Of a DNA stretch of 64,000 nucleotides, positions 35,732-48,536 are shown piece after piece (position 1 is the stretch's first letter; every line of letters begins with the position of its first letter). This DNA is from Botrytis cinerea B05.10 (lineage: Eukaryota; Ascomycota; Leotiomycetes; Helotiales; Sclerotiniaceae), in NCBI RefSeq assembly GCF_000143535.2, contig NC_037323.1, positions 434,001 through 498,000 of the forward strand, written 5' to 3'. The notes beneath the pieces were generated by a model that saw only the letters and a list, made by a program, of their open reading frames with translations, was not told the DNA's origin and searched no databases. A program made the translations under genes and the position numbers.

Positions 35732-37928
35732 CTAGAAGTACCAATTTCCTTCCAAATCTGTATTTAACAAACTGTCAAAAAACATGGTATTATCCACTTG
35801 TAGATTTGACCAATCATCAATTTGTTGTTCCGGCTCCAACGGTGGCAACTGACAACTCTTAAAGGAAACAATAGGTTGAGCAGCAGCCCATGGGCAATTA
35901 AGTGAATTGTCGAATTCATTCTCTGCATGCTGTGAATCTCCCGAGGACATATTTTGCATGAGAGACTGAGTAGTATCCAAAGATTGAGTGTCGATAGAGG
36001 GAGTTGATTCGGTGATATTTGTAGCGGGTGTACGTGCTATTGAAACTGTACCGAAATAAGGAATTGTGAGACGCAGATTTCCACTTGTGCTAGTTGATGC
36101 GAGAAGGGTTTTGATAACTTGAACACTTTGAATGGCCATTACATCATTTTCTGAGGCACATTCGTCCATGGCACCTAAGACGGTTTCAACGAGCTCTCTG
36201 TCAGATCTTTTTTGATCTTGGACTGCGATTGTGTCGCCGCCTACTGGAGGAATTTCCAGTATACTCAAGAGAAGAGTCACGCTTGCCGTGAAAGCCGCAA
36301 AATCTACCACCTTGCAACAAAAAGACTTTGTGCCTGAGCGTCTGATGGTAAGATAGCGGGAGATGATTTCTCGAGATGATCTGAGACAGGTAAATTTACT
36401 ATATTCGTAACGACGTTCGGTAGCAGCTCGAATCATAAATGGTAAGTGTAAGAATGATTCTAGTTGAAAGTAGTAGATTTGTGACATGATTCGATCAAAT
36501 TTTGCGGCGGAGTTTGGATCTTTACTGACGGTCTCAATGTAACTTGGCACTTCCCACCAAGATTCAGGCATTCCCCTACCAGTATTCTCGAGTTTCTCGT
36601 CAAGCTCTTGAGTACTGGCAAATGCATGAATATAGTCGGATTGATTTCTCTCGATAATCCCCCCAGCCAAATTTGTAAGTTTTCTGATGAATAAAATGTC
36701 ATGATCGATGTTAGGATTGCTAAACGTTTCGTGCGATAAGATCACACTATCCTCCGCTCCAGCAGGCATGCCTAATAGTAAACTCAAATATCTGTCTCCC
36801 TGCATCAAACTTCTCCAAAGGTTGACTCCACCAGGTGGTAAAGGTGTAGTACTAATAAGCTCCTCGCGTTTATGGAGACCCATAAGCTGACCGATATTCA
36901 TAGCTCGGCGGAATGTGAGCCATGCGCGACGTAAATTTCCCGCATTCATATGAAACAATCCTTGGAGTAACAAACATTCCAGTCCTTGGACAGAAGCTAC
37001 AAGTTCGTCATCTGAGGTCACGAGCCCTGAAACTGTCGATACAATCTTGTCTATTCGAACTTCAATACTACTGGTGATTCCTAATTGGCTTGCGTCGTAT
37101 CCATGAGGTAATTGCTGTAAACATACAGCTACGTAAATAAGTATTTGTGCTATCATTGCGGGACTTTCTTTTCCAATGCTGGGAATGTCTAATGAATGAT
37201 TCGGATTGAACGCTGATGGCCCTAGCATAATATGAGCTGAGTGGTTTGTCAAAGAATGCATCAACAGCCAGCAATCAGAGAAAGTGCAAAGTATATTCGT
37301 GGCTTCCTGTGATGGAAGAAGCTCTATTAGAACATCTTTGATCCTTTCAATCTTTGTTGGTATGCAACATTGCTTGGTTGTCTTTTCACCACCTGCCTGA
37401 GATTTTGGGGTTGTGATCTCGGATTGAGTTTCCCTTTCTCGGCGACCTAGCTTTAGAGGATGTGAGCAAATATATTATGTGGGATTTGGAACGACTCACA
37501 ACAGGATTATCAAAAAGAGACAGAATAGGTACAGCTGTAGCACTATCATATCCATTCGAGGTGGTATTTGTAAATGGTGCAAGAACATCACCAGTGCCCA
37601 TACTTTCCGGTGTATGAATTTTAGTCGCATTATCTTGCTCTTCATACTGTTCCATTTTGGACATCAATTTATCAAGAACAAGCTCTATACGACCGAGGCG
37701 TTCACCAATCTGAGGACCACCTGAAGAATCATGTTCCTCTGGATATTCTTGACTTATACAAGTCGTTCCACGTGATAAGCAACCAGAACAAACGCTGACG
37801 TTCTCGGAACTCAGTTGGCACTTGACTTTTCTTCTTTTGCATTCCCAACAACTTTTGGTCCCCTTTCTAACGCGTTTCTTACGATGTTCATCTTCCCCTA
37901 GAGCTATTGAAGCTGGCCGAACAGACAT
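35732..37928 (-). CDS. Zn2Cys6 fungal transcription factor
   Basis: Two exons, complement 37500-37928 and 35732-37450, with a 49-nt phase-0 intron (GTGAGT donor, AAAG acceptor), give 715 aa. The ATG at 37928 (MSVRPASIAL) precedes the DNA-binding domain. The cysteines at 27, 30, 37, 47, 50 and 57 follow C-X2-C-X6-C-X9-C-X2-C-X6-C, with the basic KRRKVK between them, which is a complete binuclear zinc cluster. A short heptad-like linker (RLGRIELVLDKLMSKMEQYEEQ) is a probable dimerisation coil. The rest matches the fungal_trans middle homology region, for example RRAWLTFRRAMNIGQLMGLH and DRYLSLLLGMPAG. It is a nuclear transcription regulator whose target pathway cannot be read from the sequence. 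It lies head-to-head with a decayed regulator of the same class. Confidence 0.92.
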
Positions 37929-38654
37929 TTTGGATAGTGCGTAATGAATAGTTCCAAGAAACTTGAACGTCCTTCGAAGTTTGGCAACGAGCACAGGGGT
38001 CGATAGCTAGTAGTGGAGATGACAAGCTATCTCCAGTTGCCGGGGTCGGTGGATCTGTACTTTTGCGCTATCAACCGCAACTTTAAAAGTATGTTTGATC
38101 GCCGCGATACAATTGTGTGATTAGTATTTTGGTGTATAACACGAAGAGAAGAGGGGATTTTCTGAGCATCGGAAGTCTGTTGAAAGTTTTGAGGGTTTCA
38201 CGTAAAGCAGAGACGTTCAATGCGATTTCCCCTTGTTTCCACCGCCGCATTCCGCCGAGCGAAAGTTTCACGTGACTTATCTTCCAACACGCCAAATTCT
38301 GTCGACACCGCAGCCAATAACGTTTCACCCAATCCTCAACCACTATTCAACAGCTGAACTGCAACGTGCTGACTTGCTCGAGCTTGCTTACATATCACGA
38401 CATATCTTACATGATTAGGAGTCAGTCGGCCGGTTGGAAGAGCCGAATGTCTGTATCTAGATTTGATGATCATGATCAAACAACATTTCAGGCTTGTCTT
38501 TTGGTGTACCAATCATCCCGTACAATACGTAAATGCTCTATTCCGACGACTCGTTTACTCATTGTTTCTGTCTCAGTTCTGTATCAGAGTTGTTAGTAAT
38601 CAATCATGGATAACACAAAACTTTCCGTGCCAGGAGAGTGTGGAGAGCGGGTTA
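37929..38654. other. Divergent spacer between two Zn2Cys6 regulators
   Basis: About 0.7 kb holding the promoter of the intact regulator. Presumably it once held the promoter of the decayed one as well. No further feature seen. Confidence 0.5.
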
Positions 38655-41145
38655 ATGGTCAAATCAAACTCACGAGCTTGTAGGGTCAGAAAGTTAAAAT
38701 GTGATAGAAAAACCATGTCAAAGTTTTGTAGTAAGGGGAGATATAGCCATCACTCCTTGCTCATATGCCGACAAGAACGATGCTCATTTACCGGGGCTCT
38801 ACTTTGCAACAAGAGCAAGAGGATGTGAGAGCAGGAATCATTCGATTAGAAAGCTCAATTCTATCGATCATTTCTAAGGATAAGAAGAGTAACATCCCCC
38901 CTCTCTCTTGAAATCTTGAAAAGAATAATGATGACCATGTCGGCCAAGCAGGTGGTCAAAAATCTTCTGTCGGTACAAAGAGTACACATTGGGATTTGAT
39001 TCTCAACAATGTGAGCACGACAACAACCTACCATAAATGCCTCTTTGTTGAAACTTCAAAATAGCTCGGAGCAATGGAAGATGTATGCGTTGACGACTAC
39101 GATCAATTCGAGACATCATTGCCACCAGCAACAACTTCTTATCGACCAAGTTTATTAGATGGCCTTACTAAATCACCTAGTCATGCAGAGCTACTTGCAT
39201 CTTTACCTTCCAGAAAAGATGCAGATAGGCTTATTGAACGATTCTTTGAAAGTTACAATCCTTCCATACCAGCGTGTTGTAAGTGGCCACTGACTAGGAC
39301 TATTTCTATACCGGATTTGTGTGTCACGAAAGCTCACGAATGATAAAGATTTGTTCCACAATACAACTCATATGAAGCAGGTGAATTCCCCCACACTATG
39401 TAAAGTGGCCAGTAGCGTGGACAAATAGGTCTGATACGGAGGAGTTTCTTTTCGAATACCGTTGCATTCTTCAAAGAGAATTCTGTCACGAATTCCTCGT
39501 TATTCAACTAAATTTCGACAATTGGAACCTCAATTACGTGAAAGCCATCAGCTGACCTATCCCATAGATCGAAAGTTTCTAGGAAGAGCCTCACAAAGCT
39601 CGAATCATCTGGATTAGCCTGTAATTCTCAAAAATGTGTTTGGCCCTGCAATCCTTTGCCCATAACAATGACATACCTCCTGAATATCAAGATACATTAA
39701 TAACACTCTTAGATCTTTATCGCAGCGCATAGCCCAGTGCCTAATAATAGCTGATATCACAAAGTCTGTTTACTTGATGATAGAAATAATGCTATGTTAC
39801 GCTTTATTGAGTATGCATATGGACGAGATAGTCATATTGGTACTTAGCTTTTATCCGGGACTACTATGCGTCTAGCCCTACAACAGGGATATCATCGTGA
39901 TCCAGATCAGCATGCTGGTCTCAGTACTTATGAGGATTAAATGAGACGTCGTGTTTGGCTGGTTGTTACATAGCATGAGTAAGTGATTTTTATAGGAAGA
40001 TTTTTAAATCAAACAATGCTCTGCTGGCCCCGCAACCTACGCGAAGATGAATTCTCCGATGATATAACCATTCTCTCCCAACCCGACCTGATACTGAAAA
40101 CACGCACAATTGTTACCAGCGCGTCAATTTTCGGATTATGCGTGCCTACAGCTACGTCATCGAATTCCTCTACATAGTCGAACCCCAAACTTATACAGAA
40201 GTAATGAAACTCGACGAAATGCTCAAAAAATACCACAATCGAATTCCGGCGCATCTCCAACCCGGTACTCTTTATCAAATAGCCTACAAGACCCCAGCTA
40301 CTATGATGGAAAGCTGTTCCTCCAAAAGTTTTACTATAAAACCACCCTTCTTCTTCATCGCAAATATTGGTACGCCACACTGCCCAGAAACCCAAATGTA
40401 TTTCGTTTATTTTCAAGACGTATATGTGTACTATCCTCCATGGCCCTTCTCAAAATCCAAGTCAGCATGTACAAAGCGAGTCAACAGGGTGGAATACTAC
40501 AGGACTTAATGGTGGCATTTCCCATGACGAATCATGGTTTCCTATTCGCGACTGTGACTATTTGTCTAGATCTGAATACAAATCAAAGAACGGACCCAAA
40601 GAGTGGGGTATGAGTTATTGTGCTGTTGCTGAAAAAAAAAGAGAAATTGGAGGCGTTGATCAGAGCGAGAGATATTTGGAAGGAGGTTGAGGGGAAGCGT
40701 AAAGATGCCAAAAGAGTTTGAGGGATCTTAGAGAGTTTGATCAAGAGGTTGATGGTAAAGGTATAGTATAGTATTGTGTTGAATGTAAATCCGGATTGTG
40801 CTAAATAGCCTCCTGTTGTTGCGACTATAAATCAGGCGGATGCGGAATTGCTTAGTAATTCAATACCAATGAATACAGATATTTTTTTGCAGACAATTTC
40901 TGCGAATCAAGACGGCAGCTTCAATGTTATAAGCATGATTCCAGAAGATATGTTCGATACAGGAGGTATTTTTGGAGCCTTTGGGTAACAAGTCGATATA
41001 CCGGGAGATTTTGATTGGGTGAGTTGTATGCCTCTCATACTACTACTTCATACATGGCTGACCGATAATCCAGGATGTGTGGAATCAAATTACTATAGAT
41101 CCGCAGGCGTTGGGACAAGAAAGAGGTCTGGAACTGCGCAATTAG
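38655..41145 (+). pseudogene. Decayed Zn2Cys6 fungal transcription factor
   Basis: Fragments of a second zinc-cluster regulator can be followed across 2.5 kb in several frames. They are a degenerate binuclear-cluster start (CRVRKLKCDRK, later cysteines displaced), a linker piece (PSHAELLASLPSRKDADRL...SYNPSIPA, 39.2 kb), the fungal_trans signature LALQQGYHRDPDQHAGLSTY (39.9 kb), a later helix (FLQKFYYKTTLLLHRKYW, 40.3 kb) and an acidic end. In-frame stops interrupt conserved segments, for example two within the MRRRVWLVVT region at 39.94-39.97 kb, and frameshifts separate pieces. Two introns still have usable signals (39979-39995 region; GTGAGT at about 41018 to CCAG before GATGTGTGG). Not functional as a full protein, in my reading. 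Confidence 0.85.
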
Positions 41146-44100
41146 TATTTTTGATATTAGATTTTACTGCTTTAGCCGACAGCGAACCTAATGGCTGTAA
41201 TAACAATAACCATATAATTGCTAGGTCAGCAATGCAATCGCAAATTTGGAAGGATTGTGTGGAATTCTTTTTTTTAATAGGAATCTTTATCAATATAGAG
41301 TTTCTTGAAATTTCCCGAAATTCTCGTTCTTTGTGCTTTTCCTATAAATCCCGCACGCTCAAATCGAATGCGTCTCTTATTTTCTCCAACGACATACAAG
41401 ATTCTGGATTGTGGCTTACATGTTATCCGAGTGATGGTGTTGGTTACGATCAATCTTTTAGGAAAAACATGATTCTTGGGTCTTTGTGTGGATAAACGAG
41501 AGGGAGATGGGAAAATAGCGACGTTGAGTGATCTAAGGAATCGGCAATGACAAAGGTTTCTGGCAATGAAGTTCACGAAAATATCGATGAGGATTCGATT
41601 TGAAGATGGTATTAACTCTTGAACTCTCAATCAGACCTTGTCATTGCAGTCCGTGTAGGAAGTTTTACGGACTATATGTAATAGACCCCTAGCACTTGGG
41701 AACTTGCATCGCGGATTGCCACAGGAGAAAAACTCGAATGAGGACTCATGGCGGGCTGAGAAGATATCTAGATCTGGGAACGTAAAGGAAAGCAATTCTG
41801 CTTGTGTGATCGCAAACATACGTATACGGTATGACTGACACCGACGAGAAGCGTCATTGACGACGAGCAAAATAAAGCGATGAGAATAGTGATAAGTGAT
41901 CCATACTTTCTTTCAGAATCAAACGCATGTTATTCTCTAGGGGTTTCTTATATTTTCCCTATTAGGAATTGGGTCCAGAAATCTTGGAGTTGGGAACAGC
42001 TGTAATTTCGCGCACTGTCTGTTTCAGACTTCTACGAAAGGAAGGTTCCAATGCTCATTCTTGACGACCTCTCTCTCTCTCGGTGCAAAACCACGAATAG
42101 TGTATTTGATACTAGCTAGGAATCTGGAGTCTTTAAAGATGCATGCTTTGAAAAAATTTGTGGCTGTTGAGTATATAAAACACGATGCCTTCCCCTTATT
42201 TTCTCCGTATCCATAATTTCTTTCGAAGAGTATCTCGCAAGGAATACAAGTATTGTGCCAACATCGAGCAATTGACTTGTGTTCCATTTTCTGCATTTTT
42301 GCGAGATTTACAGTAATAAATCAAATTTATTCTAGCATATCTTTGTTGGATGTGGATCAAGTATATGCTATCAGGTTGTAGATTAGTACGGGTGAACCAT
42401 ACGACAATCTTGACCATAAATTCACGCCATCGCTGCGTCATTGACAACATCAATATCGGTCTCTACTCTCATTCTTATATGACCAAATCTGCAAATGGAA
42501 TCATGACAATAAAAAGCTAACGTTGTCTGCCCATACCAACAACAACTTTCTATCTCTTCGGATTGTTTTGTAAGCAACAAAATAACACATCGTCGCAATC
42601 AAAACTCGTCCCTGTCCTTTTCCGTTTGTTTCAATTGATGACACTAAATATAGAATGACTTGTGAAAAAACTTAATAAAATTCGATTCTTGACCTCGACC
42701 TCACGAGGACTGGTGAGCCTCAGCTTACGAAGCTTGCAGATGAAGATGTATTACTGATGATATGTAATCCACTCGAACATTCCGGGAGACTCAAACACGA
42801 AGATTTCCACTTCATTTTTCAGCCGTTTAGCTTTCAGTCTCAGCCTCAACTTCGCTCGAAGTTCCAAAGTATAGAGTTCCCAACCCCCACGGCTTCGCTA
42901 TACGGCATGACTTTCTGCAGACTATGTCACAGCATAGGAAGCGCAAAATAACCATTAGTCAGACTTCCACGAGAAACTTTTCCCTAATTCGCGATCGACT
43001 TTGCTCAATCAATTGGTTCTCTACCCTTTTTTGGATTCACATTGCGCTTGAAGATTTGACAGCAGTGAAGAAGCAATGGTAGTCATGGCCTAATAATGGT
43101 AGTTAATTTGAATCTTTTGAAAGACAACACAATTAAACTGCTACTACCGTCTGTCAAATCCCACACGGCTTCCAATCTTTAACGCCCCATGTTATTTTTC
43201 ACCACATGACATGCCTGATCAACACTAGTCGAAATAATATCTATTCGCCCACCGGACAGATGAATTCTCAAGAACCGCAATTTATTTCATCAAGGTTAAC
43301 ATTCCACCGGGATAGAATCAAAAATTCTGCTAATGGCCTGTCGTCGACATCTGTCATCAAAAGCCAGTCGAGCAAACGGCTAAACGGGTATCGGCACAGG
43401 AAGTCCCCACAGAATTACCGATGAATACCCTTTAGCTCGCCAAGCGTCGGATGACACAGCGCTGGTGAAACTGACGGCAGTCATGACGATTGTGGACCCC
43501 ATTGGCTGCATGTCGATGGAGTTTCTGCCTGCTTGGTTAATTGAGTGAGGGGATCGCATCGCATTTCACTTTTCTATCGGGATTAGTCTTAGCAGATGGG
43601 GAAAATGAGAGAAAATTCTGACATGCTTTCGAAATGGATTTGCATGGATATGTGGAACTCATACAACTGCTTGGTCTTTCATGACGATTGCTAAAAGAGC
43701 ACAACGATATTGAAGGTTATAAAATCACAGTTAACTTACTAGTTTTGTAGAAAGCTGCATGCAGAGTGGGGGATTGAAGAATCGAAGAATTAAGGTTAAA
43801 AAAAAGGCTGTTCGACAGCATATTGAAAATCCTAAAAACGGCTCTGATTACTGATTACTATACCTCTTTCAAAATGTAAGTCGAGTTAGTGCCTTGGCAT
43901 GCAGAATTAGGGTTGGAAATACTCCGATACTTCGATTTGGATCGATCGACTTTCGAGTTTTAGATAGTCCTATATCCGAGCAGGCCTGGGCTGCTATGTG
44001 TCTTCGGAGTCCGCAAAAGTGTCCGGACGGTGGCATGATCATAAGTCGACAGTCGTCGACGACGGTGGGACTGATGTGTATATAAGAGTAACTCACAACA

Positions 44101-44214
44101 AATCTACTAATCCATTTTCCATACCTATCTTTCATCTCAATCGCATCACCAGATTCTCTACAAACAAATCAGTCTCGCCCACTCCAAAACTCCAGTCTAA
44201 AATCCTTCTCAATC
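41146..44214. other. Gene-poor spacer
   Basis: About 3.1 kb with scattered short ORFs and no family resemblance. The last few hundred bases hold the promoter and leader of the dehydrogenase gene, including a TATATAAGAG-like element at about 44079. Confidence 0.5.
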
Positions 44215-45386
44215 ATGACCGGTATGAGAGTTGCTCATTTGGTGGAGCAAGGAAAGCCTTTGAAAGTAACGACAATTGAGAAGCCAACTCCAGGACCAAA
44301 AGATGTTCTCGTCAAAGTCGAGGCCGCTTGTCTTGTTCCAAACAGTGCCAACATTGTAACAAAAGGCCCAGGTCAACATTACGTATTGCCAAAGTTGCCA
44401 TCTGCTTTTGGTTTGGATGCCGCCGGTGTTATTGAAGCAGTGGGAGAAAACGTCATTGGACTAAAAGTTGGGGATCGAGTTTATGTTGACCCATACATAA
44501 CTTGTGGCACCTGTCACCAATGTCGAAGGGGTAGGTTGAACGGCATGTCGAGAAACTTTGTAGGGTTTGCTAACGAAGGACAGGGAGGAAGGACTTGTGC
44601 CACCCGTCATGCCTGCGTGCGTACTTCGGTGTTGGAACCCCAGAAGGAAAGGCAGTGCTTGAACAGTATCCCATTGGTTCACTCTCACAATATTTGCTGT
44701 CACCTGATGCAAATATCGCAGTGATTCCTCCCTCGATTGACATTAACACCGCAGCTCGATTCGGGTACATCGGCACTTCATATGCAGGTCTCAAAATATG
44801 CGGAATGGGACCTGGAAAGACTCTTGTAATCAATGGTGTGACAGGCACACTAGGATATTCCGCCGTAGCGATTGCTCTCGGTTTTGGCTGCACGAAAATC
44901 TTGGGAATTGGACGTAATAAAGAACGTCTGGCTGAGATCGAGAAAATGGCCACGAAGGGACGTATTGTTGTTCGTTCCAGTGAAGATGAAGGGGACCTTA
45001 TTGAGTGGATTAAGGAACAAACAAATGGACTAGGCCCCGATGGCTTTTACGATTGTCTTGGTAATGGAGGTAATTCAGACGGTACCTCCAAATTGATCAG
45101 CTCTTTGAAACGTGGTGGAAGAGCAGCATTAGCTGCTGGCGGAGTTCCTGGTGACATCACTCATTCTTACAACGAAGTCATGGGACACGATGTCAGTGTT
45201 AACGGGGTACTATGGTTTAATAGTGCGCATCTAGACGAGCTCATCGAGTTGATTGATGCAGGAGTCATTGACTTCTCGTTCCTTCAACACAAATTTTTCG
45301 CATTGGATGAGGTTAATGATGCTTTCAAATTCGTAGGAGATCGTCCTGGTGGAGCTATCAATGTTATTGTGCAACCACAGGTATAG
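44215..45386 (+). CDS. Medium-chain zinc-type dehydrogenase, catalytic zinc ligands lost
   Basis: Two exons, 44215-44530 and 44584-45386, with a 53-nt intron (GTAGGT donor, GCTAAC branch, ACAG acceptor) that restores the structural-zinc loop; 372 aa. The N-terminal GroES-like domain includes EKPTPGPKDVLVKVEAA and FGLDAAGVIEAVGE. The structural-zinc motif is intact: Cys97, 100, 103 and 111 (CGTCHQCRRGRKDLC). The catalytic-zinc positions are not: the usual GHE is GLD (66-68) and the CH(S/T)D motif is replaced by ACLVPNSAN. The Rossmann segment VINGVTGTLGYSAVAIALGFG carries a GxxGxxG dinucleotide-binding motif. It is therefore a medium-chain dehydrogenase/reductase, perhaps a zinc-independent quinone- or enone-reductase type. 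The substrate is unknown. The nearest upstream coding feature is the transcription-factor pseudogene, 3 kb away. Confidence 0.88.
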
Positions 45387-46466
45387 GACCAAATTGATGT
45401 AAGATTAGCTTTAGATAGAAAATTACACAGCGCCTTCAAGCCTCACTTAACATCCACCCTGAATTAACAAAATTGTGTCTGTCAGACTTAAACCTCTTAG
45501 GGGTGCTTAGTCAGAGCTCAAAATCAACCTCATCCCAACATTCATTCGCCTCCCATACTTTGATACACGAAAGATGCCTCATAGGAAAGCGTCTTCGTGC
45601 CACCAAATTATGAGAGAACTTCTCAACACGAAGATGTGAGAACACCCATTTTCGATTCGCTAACCGAGGAAACGATATAGTTCCCAACACATACATACCC
45701 CACATATCCATTCATTACTACATGAATTATCACCTATTCGCATAAAGAACCTAGAACCTTCTAAGTAGAAACGAAACTAAAACCATTCCTATCACTTAGA
45801 TACCTCACTCCATCTAGGGTTCCCTCTTCAATTGCTTTCTGCTTGTGAATCCAGGCCAATCACTAGGAATGTACGAACCTTAAGTTCGGCTGTATTGACA
45901 AGCACTAGCAATGTGTTAAATGCTTCATTCGTGGCTTGAAGTTGTTATTACTTAATCTAGACTACGTCTACAGAGAAGAAATTCCGAACAGCGGCTTGCA
46001 AACATATCAAAGGGTCTTCAATAATACTTGTGCTAGATTATCTAACACTGAAGGCCGCAGAGATGAAGAAAATGTATGTGAGCCGGATAGACGTAATCAT
46101 TGAGATATGCTCTAGACTAAATGTCTAGCTCGAATATAGCTTATTGTCATTGGATGCTACCAGGGTCTCATTGGTAATTCAAGTATGCAATATATACCAT
46201 GTTACTGCAATTCTCATCACTCATGAAAATTATTCACAGGGCGAGTATGTTCTCATAGATCCGAGAATTAACCGTGGCGATATCAATACAACTTGTTATA
46301 TAAGCTGTGTGAGGGTCCCCTCTACAGACAAAACATGATCATCAACGCCATGATACTTACTCCCTACATCAACGCTACTTTGAGTCCTCTAACCATTCCA
46401 GTGCTTCCGAGTATCATAAAATATTGTAAAGTTCTCTTTTGCAAACGAAAGAATATCACCAACACG
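45387..46466. other. Intergenic, nothing recognised
   Basis: About 1.1 kb of spacer, including the 3' flank of the dehydrogenase gene. The frame of the next gene stays open upstream to 46293, so its 5' limit is uncertain. Confidence 0.45.
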
Positions 46467-46973
46467 ATGAATTCTCGAAGTGTTCCTTCCCTTAGCTTCC
46501 CGAAATTCCCCCTCTTCCCCAGGAGATTCAACTTAAAGAGATGGTTCCACGCCCTTCCAGAAGGACAAATATTTTATGCAAGTAATTATGAAATATTTCT
46601 GCCTTCACAGCGTCATGCACTATATGATACGAGTTTCGATTATCGAGAAGTGTTTCTCAAACATTGTCAAAAGCTCCGTAGTCATACCGCAAGTTGTGAT
46701 TACGGCGAATCGAGGGAAATTCTCGTCTTTCACAATCCGTTAAAGAATATAGTTGTTTTTGAAGATGATATGTCATTCAACCGCCGGCTATCTTGTTTCA
46801 GATACAAACTTCTCTGCAGAAGCCTACTTTGTTGCGACGAGAAGCAAAAGTTTTTTGCCCAGCTTCGTCATATAGCCATTCTAGTAAATCGCCAACAGTA
46901 TGTTATCGAGTTTGAGACCTACTTTGTCAGGGCTATAATCAGTGCTTTGACGTTTAGACGTTTAGACATTTAG
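46467..46973 (+). CDS. 2EXR-like domain protein, probably truncated
   Basis: A 168-aa product from the ATG at 46467 (MNSRSVPSLSF). An earlier in-frame ATG at 46335 would add 44 residues without obvious function. The start FPKFPLFPRRFNLKRWFHALPEG matches the 2EXR pattern (Phe-x-x-Phe, Leu-Pro, Leu-Arg-x-x-Ile-Trp, Ala-Leu-Pro), although the central Glu-Leu-Arg is degenerate. Later, SREILVFHNPLKNIVVFEDD corresponds to the NPxxDxxxF segment of these proteins, and EKQKFFAQLRHIAIL to the conserved LRHLA helix. 2EXR proteins are a large, uncharacterised fungal family, usually about 250-400 aa, so this copy looks C-terminally shortened. It ends in a small GTTTAGAC repeat (46950-46978). It may be a decaying member. 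Confidence 0.5.
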   Translation: MNSRSVPSLSFPKFPLFPRRFNLKRWFHALPEGQIFYASNYEIFLPSQRHALYDTSFDYREVFLKHCQKLRSHTASCDYGESREILVFHNPLKNIVVFEDDMSFNRRLSCFRYKLLCRSLLCCDEKQKFFAQLRHIAILVNRQQYVIEFETYFVRAIISALTFRRLDI

Positions 46974-48403
46974 ACATTAAGATGTGTTTCTATACGAAGA
47001 ACACTCCACAACCTTTCCAATCCTTGGGCCTTATAGGCTTGTGATTGGGTCCGACACGGTCCAAAATACAGGTAAAAGTTTTCCGGGAGTTCGATTAGTG
47101 AAGAGGAATCTCTCAAGAGATGTAAAAGTAGAGGGGTTCTATCACAAAAAAAAAAAAAAAAAACGAAGAAATACACGATAGTTTTGAAAAGTGGAAAAAT
47201 ATGCATCCTGAAGTAAACATCCCTCTGATTGAGATAGTTTACGCTGCCTCCAACGTATGATCAAGCTTACTATTACGTTGAGATAATGAGAATATGGTAG
47301 TTCTTCAAGGGAGATTGTTACCAGAGATTCTATTCGAGTTTCTTGAGGAGGTATTGAGACGAATCTGTGAAGTGAGAGGGAAGTCAATTATGGCGATGGT
47401 GGTTTTGCATGAGAGTGACAGGTCTCATCGGGAATTGTAGATATTAATTTAGGGAACTACTTACGAAGAAAATCACAATATAAACACTATCTTTTCAGAA
47501 ATCCGTGGTGAGCCTTATGAAAGCCCTCTTTTCAAAATAGCCTCTCGTGATATTCATGATGACTTCTGGAGCCCGTGATCATTCAAATATTTGTATAGTC
47601 TTAAGTCAAGTGAGTGATTTGACAATCTATATCTACAATCAAGCCTATCCGACCCCTCAGGCTTCTCACATGTTCCGTCAGGTCATCTAAAAGTTGGTAA
47701 ATCTAGCATTACAAGGGATCTGCCAGCCAGCAGATATGACTTTATAAGCCATTAAAAACCCCCAGCCCTGCGAAAAATTTCCTTACACTAGGCATTAAAC
47801 GGCATCTCAAAACCCCAAGATAATCGTGATGCTAATCTCACATCAAATCTACCGCAAAGTTCAAACATGGTGAAATACAAATCCAGCCCGGGAAGTACAT
47901 CATTCATGAACAGGAAAGGAAGTCGAGTTGTTGGTTTTCCACTCTTTTCTCCAGTCATCTTCGGGACTGGGAGCGGGTGTCCACTTCTTGTCTTCAAGGG
48001 ACTTAAATTACACGAGAAGCATATGACAACAACAAGGAAAGGTCAGCAAGTGAATGATTCCGGAACATGAAGTTTCTTCTGTGCTGAGATTTCACTCATA
48101 CTCTACCCCCTTCTTTTCTTTTAGACGTTTACTTGTATTTTGTCTCGGTGTCTTAATCTTGTTGATATAAAAGAAGCCTCCATGCTTTAAAGTAGTGTTC
48201 TTCAGATGCAGAATATTCAAATGTGGAGAAGAAAAGTGAAATATATAGTAACCCTCAAATCAGATGATAGCCCGTCACACCGTATTCACCGCCATCGAAT
48301 ATCAATATATCTCAACTTAACTCAACAAGGCCAGATAGCAATGCCAGTAAAACGGCGACACTCAGATTCTATAAGAAAAGTTTATAGAAATGACAATACT
48401 CAC
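46974..48403. other. Intergenic, nothing recognised
   Basis: About 1.4 kb with an A-run at about 47147-47163. Short ORFs on both strands around 47.8-48.0 kb overlap one another and show no family features. Confidence 0.45.
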
Positions 48404-48536
48404 AGCTACCTCGACCATGTAAAAAAGATCTATCTCCCCAATTAAAGTTCAACATATCACTAGCTCTCAACTGTTTACCTCTATTCTCGGCCCTCCTATT
48501 AGATTCATGATCCACAGATTTAATGAGACCGCCCAT
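48404..48536 (-). other. Possible first exon of a small gene
   Basis: From ATG 48536 the frame reads MGGLIKSVDHESNRR, then LRASDMLNFNWGDRSFLHGRG, running into a perfect GTGAGT donor at 48403. A TATAG acceptor lies about 35 bases further, but splicing to it gives an immediate stop. Upstream and downstream partners are unclear, so I record only the exon-like segment. Confidence 0.25.

Noticed and set aside
38655..41145. RIP (repeat-induced point mutation) as the cause of the regulator pseudogene
   Set aside because: The disruptive changes I looked at include one that is not a C-to-T type change, and the region is not evidently repeated in the window, so ordinary decay is the simpler reading.
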